Assembly (NCBI GenBank): GCA_024244665.1
Contig: JAAEOI010000484.1
Span: 1-12,603, forward strand
Source: Bacteroidota bacterium
Lineage (GTDB): Bacteria; Bacteroidota; Bacteroidia; Bacteroidales; GCA-2748055
Direction: 5' to 3'
DNA length: 12,603 nt
Position 1 is the first letter of the stretch. Each line of letters begins with the position of its first letter. Under the pieces are notes generated by a model that was not told the origin of the DNA, ran no database searches, and saw nothing but the letters and a program-made list of their open reading frames with translations. Shown here piece by piece: positions 7,428 through 12,603 of the stretch. Made by a program: the position numbers and the translations under genes.

Positions 7428-7967
7428 CTAAAGTTCAAACAGATTCAATTCGCCCTGTGGGAAAGCTCTTTCCAGGCGGAGTAGTTTTTTTTTGGTCTCC
7501 AGTCCACCGGCATAACCGGTTAAACTACCATCGCTTCCCAGGATCCGGTGACAGGGAACGATGATGGAGATGGCATTTGCTCCGTTTGCAGAGGCAACCG
7601 CCCTGATCGCTTTAATATTTCCAAGCTTATTCGATAAACCGGCATAGCTCTGCGTTTTCCCATAGGGAATCCGGAGCAGCTCATTCCAAACCTGTTTCTG
7701 AAAATCGCTGCCAACCATGAGGAGCGGGATGTCAAACTCCTTCCTCTTCCCTTCAGAATATTGTTCCAGCTGCCTTACGGCCTCTCCAAGAAGCTCCGAC
7801 CCATCCTCCGCATAATCGGCCTGCAGCCCGGATTGGATCCTCTTATCGATTGATCCCCTCATCTTCCGGTAGCGCCAGTCGCATAAGCACAACTGATGAT
7901 CGAAAGAACCAAGGATAAATTCCCCGTACGTGCTTTTAAAATATGCTGTATGGATAATGCCAGGCAT
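7428..7967 (-). CDS. ogt: Methylated-DNA--protein-cysteine S-methyltransferase
   Basis: A 179-residue DNA repair protein that removes O6-alkyl groups from guanine by irreversible transfer to its own cysteine. The active site is SIIVPCHRILGSDGSLTGYA, with Cys139 in PCHR, followed by the conserved GGLETKKKLLRLE (154-166). The DNA-binding domain is FQKQVWNELLRIPYGKTQSY (89-108) and KAIRAVASANGAN (119-131), with Arg122 as the base-flipping arginine finger. The N-terminal domain (1-80) is the usual poorly conserved cap, with CLCDWRYRK at 27-35. There is no Ada regulatory region, so this is the stand-alone Ogt/MGMT form. It starts 23 bp after the DUF4180 stop on the same strand, suggesting a two-gene operon. 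Confidence 0.94.
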   Translation of the reverse strand: MPGIIHTAYFKSTYGEFILGSFDHQLCLCDWRYRKMRGSIDKRIQSGLQADYAEDGSELLGEAVRQLEQYSEGKRKEFDIPLLMVGSDFQKQVWNELLRIPYGKTQSYAGLSNKLGNIKAIRAVASANGANAISIIVPCHRILGSDGSLTGYAGGLETKKKLLRLERAFPQGELNLFEL

Positions 7968-7990
7968 TGTCTGTACAAGATAACAAATCC

Positions 7991-8347
7991 TCAGAAGGTC
8001 TCCAGGGCTTCAGATACATCTGGCAAAAAATTTACAATCCGGCCCTTGTTGCTCTCCAGGATAAACTCTTTCAGGCTCTTGCTGCTGTATTGAGAAAAGT
8101 CACCCACAATAGCCACCCGGGCCCGGTAGTTCGAGAACTTCTGAAGAACACCCCCGGCCAGCCCGGATTTCAAATCAAAAAAATCACCCATGAGGTTATC
8201 AGCGTGAAGAATGATAAGATGGCTGTCATAGAGGTAAGCAATGTTTGCAATAATCTCCAGAGCCTCCTGTTCGTCATTAATAATTACTCTGTCGGATGTG
8301 ACTTCTACAATCAGTTCCGATCCTTTTTTATGCTCTATGAATTCCAT
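7991..8347 (-). CDS. DUF4180 domain protein
   Basis: A 118-residue soluble protein that fits DUF4180 over its whole length. Hallmarks are DEQEALEIIANIAYLYDSHL (25-44), the central FFDLKSGLAGGVLQKFSNYR (56-75), and AIVGDFSQYSSKSLKEFI (79-96) followed by ESNKG (98-102). The molecular function of the family is unknown; the fold suggested by the hydrophobic pattern is alternating alpha/beta, recalling STAS-like domains, but that is inference. It is the first gene of a likely operon with the Ogt alkyltransferase and is divergent from the TPR gene across a 63-bp region with a small palindrome and a promoter-like box. Confidence 0.9.
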   Translation of the reverse strand: MEFIEHKKGSELIVEVTSDRVIINDEQEALEIIANIAYLYDSHLIILHADNLMGDFFDLKSGLAGGVLQKFSNYRARVAIVGDFSQYSSKSLKEFILESNKGRIVNFLPDVSEALETF

Positions 8348-8354
8348 TGATTAA

Positions 8355-8370
8355 ACCTTTTTACAAAGGT
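8355..8370. promoter_or_regulatory. Palindromic operator candidate between DUF4180 and TPR genes
   Basis: A perfect inverted repeat, ACCTTT-ttac-AAAGGT, lies in the 63-bp divergent intergenic region. On the minus strand its left half overlaps CACCTTTG (8364-8371), a 7/8 match to the Bacteroidota -7 box TAnnTTTG, placed to drive the DUF4180/ogt pair with a leader of about 10 nt. It could be an operator shared by both directions or a chance palindrome. Confidence 0.3.
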
Positions 8371-8410
8371 GTGACTATTTTAAATAATCCTGATTAATAT
8401 TGCAGCTAAT

Positions 8411-9166
8411 ATGCAAAGACAGGAATATATTCGATCGGTAAGCATCATCTGCTTGTCTCTTTCACTTCTGGGGGTATTAAATGCCCGGCAAAACCAGAGT
8501 GAACAGGTTTACCAGGCCTTTATCTCTGACAGGATGGAAGACTGGGATCGTGTCATTGTAAGCCTGAACGGCAGGAAAACCAGCCTTTCGGATGAGCAGC
8601 TGGGCGAATTGGTCAACTACTATTACGGGTACACCGCCTGGGCTCTCGGGGAAGGCCTGAAGAAAAAAGCCGGCAGATATATCGAAGAGGCTGAGGAGAT
8701 CATCGACGAACTCATGGCAAAATATCCGAACGATCCCGATTGGTATGCCTACAAAGGAGCGTTCGTCGCTTATAAAATCAGGTTGAGTCCAATCAGGGCC
8801 CCTTTTCTTGGATCGGAAAGCATAAAAAACATAGATCGGGCCATTGAAATCGGACCACATAAGCCGCAGGCCTGGATTGAAAAGGGGAATGCTCTTTTTT
8901 ACATGCCCAAAGCCTTTGGCGGATCAAAGGAGAAGGCCATTGAAGCATATAGTAAAGCAATCCGGATCATGGAAAAAGACCCCGGATCCATACATCACAA
9001 CTGGATCTATTTAAATGTTCTGATGGCGCTGGGACATAGCTATGAGAAAACCGGGAATCTGCAATTGGCTAAAAGCACTTACGAGAAGTTATTGGAAATT
9101 GAACCCAATTTTACCTACGTGAGGGATGAGATCTATCCCACCTTTATGAAGTCACTGAACCCCTAA
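8411..9166 (+). CDS. Secreted tetratricopeptide-repeat protein
   Basis: A 251-residue protein with an N-terminal signal peptide: basic start MQRQEYIR, hydrophobic core SVSIICLSLSLLGVL, likely cleavage after LNA (about residue 25). There is no lipobox cysteine at the cleavage point, so a soluble periplasmic location is expected. The mature part is all-helical with TPR-like pairs: about 67-103 (VNYYYGYTAWALGEGLKKKA), 137-190 (NIDRAIEIGPHKPQAWIEKG, then AFGGSKEKAIEAYSKAI), and a clear canonical unit at 199-233 (ALGHSYEKTGNLQLAKSTYE). The MPKAFGGSKEKAIEAYSKAI segment is typical of a family of Bacteroidota periplasmic TPR proteins with unknown partners. It is divergent from DUF4180/ogt and appears to stand alone; protein-protein scaffolding is the general expectation. 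Confidence 0.82.
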   Translation: MQRQEYIRSVSIICLSLSLLGVLNARQNQSEQVYQAFISDRMEDWDRVIVSLNGRKTSLSDEQLGELVNYYYGYTAWALGEGLKKKAGRYIEEAEEIIDELMAKYPNDPDWYAYKGAFVAYKIRLSPIRAPFLGSESIKNIDRAIEIGPHKPQAWIEKGNALFYMPKAFGGSKEKAIEAYSKAIRIMEKDPGSIHHNWIYLNVLMALGHSYEKTGNLQLAKSTYEKLLEIEPNFTYVRDEIYPTFMKSLNP

Positions 9167-9186
9167 CAATAAAACCTTACCCCAGC

Positions 9187-9213
9187 ATGAAGGGCGCACT
9201 GCATCCTTAGCAG
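9187..9213. repeat. 27-bp inverted repeat, left arm
   Basis: Begins ATGAAGGGCGC and ends AGCAG. Its reverse complement recurs at 9744-9770 with 25 of 27 positions identical (differences at 9198 and 9208). The two arms bracket the 104-residue ORF and span 584 bp in all, like terminal inverted repeats. Each arm also contains a small hairpin (CTGC with a 7-nt loop, then GCAG). Confidence 0.75.
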
Positions 9214-9366
9214 TAGCAGTATCAATCTCAAAAGCCTGTGCATAGTGCTCTGAGCTAAATGAGAAGCCGGGACGACAAGCATACAGTATGCAGGAATTGG
9301 TGATAAAGTGTTTGGATTTTGAATTAGAATCTTACTAACTTAGGTAATTGATCATAATACAAAATT

Positions 9367-9681
9367 ATGGGGCGCATCTCATCTCAACAATCAGGAATTA
9401 CCCACCAGGAACTGCAGGAAGCCATACCTGAAAGCCTCCTATTAAAAGATGTGCATTTGCATTGGATTGATAAATCTCCCTCGGGGAAGGATCTTTATAC
9501 ACTAACCGCTAAGATTGAAGTCAACGGGCATGTATTGCTCCTCAGCTGTGAATCTACTGATACAAAGCTAATGGACGATTGGGATGTGGATGATCTCACC
9601 TATCACACAAATGCCCGCCTGGTGGCCCTGGAGCGATTACTCACGGACCCGGCAAATGAAGAAAGGATGTTATCCCTTTAA
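9367..9681 (+). CDS. Unrecognised 104-residue protein between inverted repeats
   Basis: I do not recognise this gene. It encodes a small, acidic, soluble protein with no signal peptide or membrane segment. An N-terminal helix (THQELQEAIPESLL) precedes strand-like stretches KDVHLHWID and LYTLTAKIEVNGHVLLLSCE, then an acidic turn DDWDVDDL and a C-terminal helix LVALERLLTDPANEERMLS. The alternating pattern suggests a small alpha-beta fold. Clean start ATG at 9367, no Shine-Dalgarno. It stands alone with about 200 bp upstream and 250 bp downstream, and it lies within the 27-bp inverted repeat pair, so it may be cargo of a small mobile element. The codon pattern and balanced composition support a real gene. 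Confidence 0.6.
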   Translation: MGRISSQQSGITHQELQEAIPESLLLKDVHLHWIDKSPSGKDLYTLTAKIEVNGHVLLLSCESTDTKLMDDWDVDDLTYHTNARLVALERLLTDPANEERMLSL

Positions 9682-9743
9682 ACCAGAACACTAATGGTAA
9701 TGTCCTCAAGTGTGATTAGCCAGTTTCTGCGTTTGAATGAGTT

Positions 9744-9770
9744 CTGCTGAGGATGCAGCGCGCCCTTCAT
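9744..9770. repeat. 27-bp inverted repeat, right arm
   Basis: Begins CTGCTGAGG and ends GCGCCCTTCAT; the inverted partner of the arm at 9187-9213. Similarity stops at both edges of the arm. No clear target-site duplication is seen outside (left flank ends CAGC, right flank begins CAGG). Confidence 0.75.
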
Positions 9771-9851
9771 CAGGAGAAGGAGGAGAGGCTTCATTTTTTT
9801 ACAGTAGAAATAGATTTCACTAATTATCTTTTTTTATTTGAGCTGACTTCC

Positions 9852-9859
9852 TACCTTCG
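9852..9859 (+). promoter_or_regulatory. Bacteroidota-type -7 box upstream of the Usp-fusion gene
   Basis: TACCTTCG matches TAnnTTTG at 7 of 8 positions and lies about 73 bp before the ATG at 9932. The region where a -33 TTTG should lie is only T-rich (around 9829-9838), and the TTTG at 9837-9840 is too close, so the call rests mainly on the -7 box. Confidence 0.35.
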
Positions 9860-9931
9860 TGTTTTTGACTAGATAAAATTAGTTGGCAAAACAAGTCCAA
9901 TTAACACAAGTAACATCAAGAAATACGAGAT

Positions 9932-10990
9932 ATGAATAGCAACTTTGTTACTCTTGCCCAACTCAGTTATGCACATGCGCACTATTTGAAAAAAGAGCTG
10001 CAGATTGAGAACATTCATGCGATCCTTGATTTCTGTGTGTCAGATGATGGAGTTTCCGACATGAATCGGGTGAATCTGCAAGTTCAGGAAGATAAGGTAC
10101 AGAATGCTATCTCCAAATTATTTATTATTGCTGATCAATTGGGACGAAATCCATTGACAGAAATCAGTCTTTCCAATTACGAAGATACGCCTCTAATCCT
10201 TGTCCCTGTTGACCTGAAAGACCACTCTTATGCACTGGGAAAACATGCTATAACGCTTGCTAAAAGAATTGGTGCAGAGATTAAATTTCTTAATATATAT
10301 TATGAGGCTCAAGGAGTTTCAAATATTGCTGCCTATGAGGACTTCCAACATACTGTGCATGTACAGGAGGAGTATAAAGCCAAAGAAAAAATGCTCTCTT
10401 TTTCAGAACAGATTCGTGAATATGCCAATTCTATGAACTTCCCCTCATCTTCTATTCATTTTGGATTATCAAGAGGCAATGTGATAGAACAGATAGGTAT
10501 AGTGGCAGATAAATGTGCTGCAAATCTCATTCTCCTCGGCCCGGAAGATGTTTCCGCTGCTGATTATGAGCCTGGTGTTGTTAGAAAAACTGTTCGCAAA
10601 GCAAATGTTCCAGTACTTGTTCTGCCACTTAAAGAAACAGATCCGGAATCCAGTATAAACAACGTTGTATACTTTGCCGAAGATCTGGTAAAAATGGTGA
10701 CTTACCAACAAGCGATTGAGCGCATATTTAGTAAGAGTGTATCAAGTACTTTGCTATATTCAAATAATATCAAGGAAGAAGAACTCCCTGAATTCAATCC
10801 AGATCTTAATCTTGAAATATTGTCTGTTGATACATTAGATAGGAATATTGTTGAATACCTCAAAGAAACAGGTACTACTCTTTTGGTATTTGATACTCCG
10901 AAAACCGGTCTGATTGCACAGCTGTTTGGCAATACTTTCTTTAGGGATTTAATGAAACAGGAGGAATTTCCAGTACTATTCCTGAAATAG
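9932..10990 (+). CDS. DUF2007-like plus tandem universal stress protein domains
   Basis: A 352-residue cytoplasmic protein in three parts. Residues 1-68 (FVTLAQLSYAHAHYLKKELQ, then VNLQVQEDKVQNAISKLF) resemble the DUF2007 putative signal-transducing domain. Residues 86-232 form a UspA domain: first strand TPLILVPVDLKDHSYALGKH, and the end ANLILLGPED, then VVRKTVRKANVPVLVLP. The ATP-binding G-x2-G-x9-G(S/T) motif is degraded to GPEDVSAADYEPGVV, so nucleotide binding is doubtful. Residues 243-352 look like a second, more diverged Usp domain (NNVVYFAED at its start, FFRDLMKQEEFPVLFLK at its end). Tandem Usp proteins usually act in stress survival; the N-terminal add-on suggests a sensory or docking role. 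Its codons are AT-richer than those of the left part of the window. It appears monocistronic. Confidence 0.8.
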   Translation: MNSNFVTLAQLSYAHAHYLKKELQIENIHAILDFCVSDDGVSDMNRVNLQVQEDKVQNAISKLFIIADQLGRNPLTEISLSNYEDTPLILVPVDLKDHSYALGKHAITLAKRIGAEIKFLNIYYEAQGVSNIAAYEDFQHTVHVQEEYKAKEKMLSFSEQIREYANSMNFPSSSIHFGLSRGNVIEQIGIVADKCAANLILLGPEDVSAADYEPGVVRKTVRKANVPVLVLPLKETDPESSINNVVYFAEDLVKMVTYQQAIERIFSKSVSSTLLYSNNIKEEELPEFNPDLNLEILSVDTLDRNIVEYLKETGTTLLVFDTPKTGLIAQLFGNTFFRDLMKQEEFPVLFLK

Positions 10991-11020
10991 ATTAATCAGT
11001 ACAATACAAAATCTCGCATT

Positions 11021-11044
11021 CACGAAACCGCCGTTCGCGTTTTT
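11021..11044 (+). terminator. Terminator-like hairpin after the Usp-fusion gene
   Basis: A short GC-rich stem (CGAA pairing with TTCG plus an inner C-G pair and one bulged A; an outer C-G pair past one mismatch) is followed at once by five Ts. It lies 31 bp after the stop codon. The stem is short, so this is a moderate call. Confidence 0.35.
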
Positions 11045-11237
11045 CAGAGAGTCTTCTCAGTTTTCGGTCTAACCCTGGCACCATCCTGGCACATAGAAAA
11101 AGAGTTGCCCTTTTTGAAATTGTACCTCTTTGATTATTATGCGGGCCCAGATGGCTCGAATCTAGATTGACGCGAGTGATAATCAACACCCGTTGTATTC
11201 TGTTGCTTTCCGCTATTTACACTAGTTTCAGGGAAGG

Positions 11238-12086
11238 CTACTGTTTGACATTAATAGCTTTACAGAAGGTCACATTATCACCGCTCCATAAGTCTCCACT
11301 CTGCAAAACATCTTCATAAAAAATTACTTCACTAAATCCATGATCATTGAGAATCTTAGACAAATCGGAATGTGAAAAGAAATGCGTCCAGAACCTGTAA
11401 ACATCAATATTTTCTTGTTCATCAAGCAGAATATGCTGATAAAGAATCACTTTTCGCTCTTCGTAGAGGTAAGAATCTGAGAGTGCTAGATAGGGTGTGT
11501 CTTTCCAAAACCCCTGCTCAGAGACTTCCCAACTTTTGAGGCTTGTTTTAGACTCAATACTTCTATCATTCAATACATCAAAAATAAAGGTACCCTCAGG
11601 TTTTAATACCTTTTTAATTATCTCCAATAATTGATCTCTTTCGAGTGGCAGAAGTACCCCAAAATCAGTATAAATCAGAATAACTAAATCAAAGGTATTC
11701 TCCGCCAGGTCCAGGTCCAGGTAATTTTCATTTAAATATGTAATATCGAGATTTTTCTTTCCTGCTTCGTTTTTAGCATGCTTTATTGAATGAGAAGAAA
11801 AGTCAACTCCTGTTACTTCATGTCCATCTTTAGCTAATATTTCCGAATATAATCCTGGGCCGCAACCCAGATCAAGAATATTCAACTTTCCTGAACCTGA
11901 ATGATTGAGAATCCATTCAGCAGTGCTCTTAATTGTTTTGGTTTTTCTACTCGCCAGGTCTATTTCAGAGTTTAAATGGACATCTAATAATTGTTTAGAA
12001 ATATGGCTATCTGTCCACATTACTGAACCACCTATTTCATAAAGTTCTGGCTTCACTGTTTTGTTGTGAATATCTAATATTTTCAT
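11238..12086 (-). CDS. Class I SAM-dependent methyltransferase
   Basis: A 282-residue methyltransferase. The SAM loop is ILDLGCGPG (70-78), the ribose-binding acid is Asp95 in VTGVDFSSHSI, motif II is FDLVILIYTDFGVL (132-145), and motif III is LKPEGTFIFDVLND (161-174). The N-terminal segment MWTDSHISKQLLDVHLNSE (23-41) with ASRK (45-48) is characteristic of one Methyltransf_25/11-like subfamily and confirms that the N-terminus is intact from ATG 12086. The substrate is unknown; FWTHFFSHSDLSKILNDHGF near the end is the usual substrate-domain tail. An in-frame hexanucleotide repeat (three copies at 11705-11722) encodes LDLDL. The upstream ORF overlaps the first 50 bp. The gene is AT-rich. Confidence 0.9.
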   Translation of the reverse strand: MKILDIHNKTVKPELYEIGGSVMWTDSHISKQLLDVHLNSEIDLASRKTKTIKSTAEWILNHSGSGKLNILDLGCGPGLYSEILAKDGHEVTGVDFSSHSIKHAKNEAGKKNLDITYLNENYLDLDLAENTFDLVILIYTDFGVLLPLERDQLLEIIKKVLKPEGTFIFDVLNDRSIESKTSLKSWEVSEQGFWKDTPYLALSDSYLYEERKVILYQHILLDEQENIDVYRFWTHFFSHSDLSKILNDHGFSEVIFYEDVLQSGDLWSGDNVTFCKAINVKQ

Positions 12087-12495
12087 TTATTGAAGTTTTT
12101 ATTGTGTTTGTTTGGTCTTTGTTAGGTGTTTGTTGGGTGTTTGTTTGTCCTTGTTTCTGCAATTGTTGTTTGCATTCTGGTATTGATTCGTTGAAGATCA
12201 TTTCTGCTATTTCCTTTGGAGTGATTCTAACCTTTCTGTATGAACTTACTTTTTGATTCCATCCATTTTCCGTTTTTTCGTGAAGTAAGTCCGTTACTTT
12301 TACTTTGTCAGGTTCGTAATCAAGGATACAGGTAAGAATTCTGTTTAAATCACTTTTAACGGGAATAAATCTTTGCTGATCGTTCAATTCATTGGAATAA
12401 TCCCTATATAACAAAATCAGTTTCCCGCTCTCGCAAAGAATACCAGTACAATCTACAATCAATTTTTCATTATTGAGAGAATAAAATCTATCCAA
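12037..12495 (-). CDS. Unrecognised ORF lacking an ATG start, possibly decayed
   Basis: I do not recognise this 152-residue ORF. Residues 10-110 look like real coding sequence with alternating strands and helices (KLIVDCTGILCESGKLILLY, then DLNRILTCILDYEPDKVKVT and ITPKEIAEMIFNES). The last 40 residues are low complexity (QQLQKQGQTNTQQTPNKDQT) and come from an 11-bp tandem repeat, then run 50 bp into the methyltransferase in another frame, so the C-terminus may be unnatural. The only possible early start is TTG at 12495, two codons after an in-frame TGA. That is unusual for this phylum and suggests the 5' end was lost, perhaps with the nearby IS insertion. It could be a TTG-started gene coupled to the methyltransferase, or a remnant. 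Confidence 0.45.
   Translation of the reverse strand: MDRFYSLNNEKLIVDCTGILCESGKLILLYRDYSNELNDQQRFIPVKSDLNRILTCILDYEPDKVKVTDLLHEKTENGWNQKVSSYRKVRITPKEIAEMIFNESIPECKQQLQKQGQTNTQQTPNKDQTNTIKTSINENIRYSQQNSEARTL
12104..12147. repeat. 11-bp tandem repeat, four copies
   Basis: On the plus strand four adjacent units read GTGTTTGTTTG, GTCTTTGTTAG, GTGTTTGTTGG and GTGTTTGTTTG; a degraded fifth follows. The first and last are identical and the others differ at one or two bases. The unit is not a multiple of three, so it shifts frame along the overlapping ORF. It lies 18 bp before the methyltransferase start codon. Confidence 0.8.
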
Positions 12496-12505
12496 TGCTC
12501 ATTGG
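12492..12505. repeat. Palindrome abutting the insertion-sequence end
   Basis: CCAATG-CT-CATTGG is a perfect 6-bp inverted repeat with a 2-bp centre. It ends exactly where the IS-like terminus begins (TG at 12506), which may reflect target choice or a promoter/operator of the truncated ORF. Confidence 0.45.
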
Positions 12506-12603
12506 TGTAATCGGTAAATAAGAATACAGAGTTTTCGGTAACAATGGTACAGAGTTTTTTCACCACCAGCCTTTGATCTGGAAGTGAAAAAGTCAACTTT
12601 ACC
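12506..12603 (+). mobile_element. Terminus of an IS21-like insertion sequence, continuing past the window
   Basis: From TG at 12506 the sequence holds two direct copies of a composite motif: TCGGTAA (12511-12517 and 12535-12541) with TACAGAGTTTT (12525-12535 and 12548-12558), spaced 24 and 23 bp. Ends starting with TG and carrying several internal repeats are typical of IS21-family elements, which encode istA/istB. No transposase codons are visible in the 98 bp present, so the family call rests on terminus structure and general resemblance. Confidence 0.45.

Noticed and set aside
7967..8350. 127-codon plus-strand ORF over DUF4180
   Set aside because: The opposite strand matches DUF4180 along its full length.
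10992..11189. 65-codon minus-strand ORF after the Usp-fusion gene
   Set aside because: Highly Arg-rich translation with no recognisable domain, overlapping a terminator-like hairpin.
11140..11200. tRNA-like fragment (GGGCCCAGATGGCTCGAATC resembles a reversed acceptor/T-arm)
   Set aside because: The T-stem does not pair, no D-arm or normal anticodon loop can be folded, and no CCA or adjacent integrase is present.
12104..12147. Integron attC site or CRISPR array
   Set aside because: GTTAGGT and GTTGGGT resemble attC core boxes but lie in the same direction without inverted partners. The 11-bp units have no spacers, so neither structure fits.

Overview
The window looks like a chromosomal stretch of a member of the Bacteroidota, probably an environmental Bacteroidales/Marinilabiliales-type lineage. 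Starts rarely have a Shine-Dalgarno sequence. Several upstream regions carry near matches to the Bacteroidota -7 box TAnnTTTG. Families common in this phylum are present: DUF4180, DUF1295, a secreted TPR protein, and a DUF2007-like/Usp fusion. This placement is inferred from gene families and signals, not from a marker gene.

Left part (1-6946). A partial DUF1295 membrane enzyme runs off the left edge on the minus strand. Next comes a divergent locus that reads as a small specialised-metabolite or lipid-modification cluster. On the minus strand is a COMT-type O-methyltransferase. On the plus strand six genes are packed tightly: ABC-2 ATPase, ABC-2 permease, a helix-turn-helix protein, a BtrH-type acyltransferase with a visible Cys/His/Asp set, a stand-alone acyl carrier protein with a DSxD serine, and a PAPS-type sulfotransferase. 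The likely logic is that an acyl or aminoacyl group carried on the ACP is moved by the BtrH-like enzyme to an acceptor, the product is sulfated and perhaps O-methylated, and the ABC-2 pair exports it. No ketosynthase, adenylating enzyme or phosphopantetheinyl transferase lies in the window, so the ACP must be loaded from elsewhere. This is the most interesting system here.

Middle (6947-9166). Housekeeping and accessory genes: a YCII-family protein whose stop abuts the sulfotransferase stop, a DUF4180 plus O6-alkylguanine-DNA alkyltransferase pair on the minus strand, and a divergent secreted TPR protein.

Right part (9167-12603). This looks more mosaic, and the genes beyond about 9900 read as visibly AT-richer. 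An unrecognised 104-residue gene is bracketed by a 27-bp inverted repeat pair (25/27 identical). A three-part DUF2007-like/Usp/Usp-like protein is followed by a terminator-like hairpin and a 247-bp gap. On the minus strand are a class I SAM methyltransferase and an unrecognised ORF that lacks an ATG start, with an 11-bp tandem repeat at their junction. The window ends in what looks like one terminus of an IS21-like insertion sequence.
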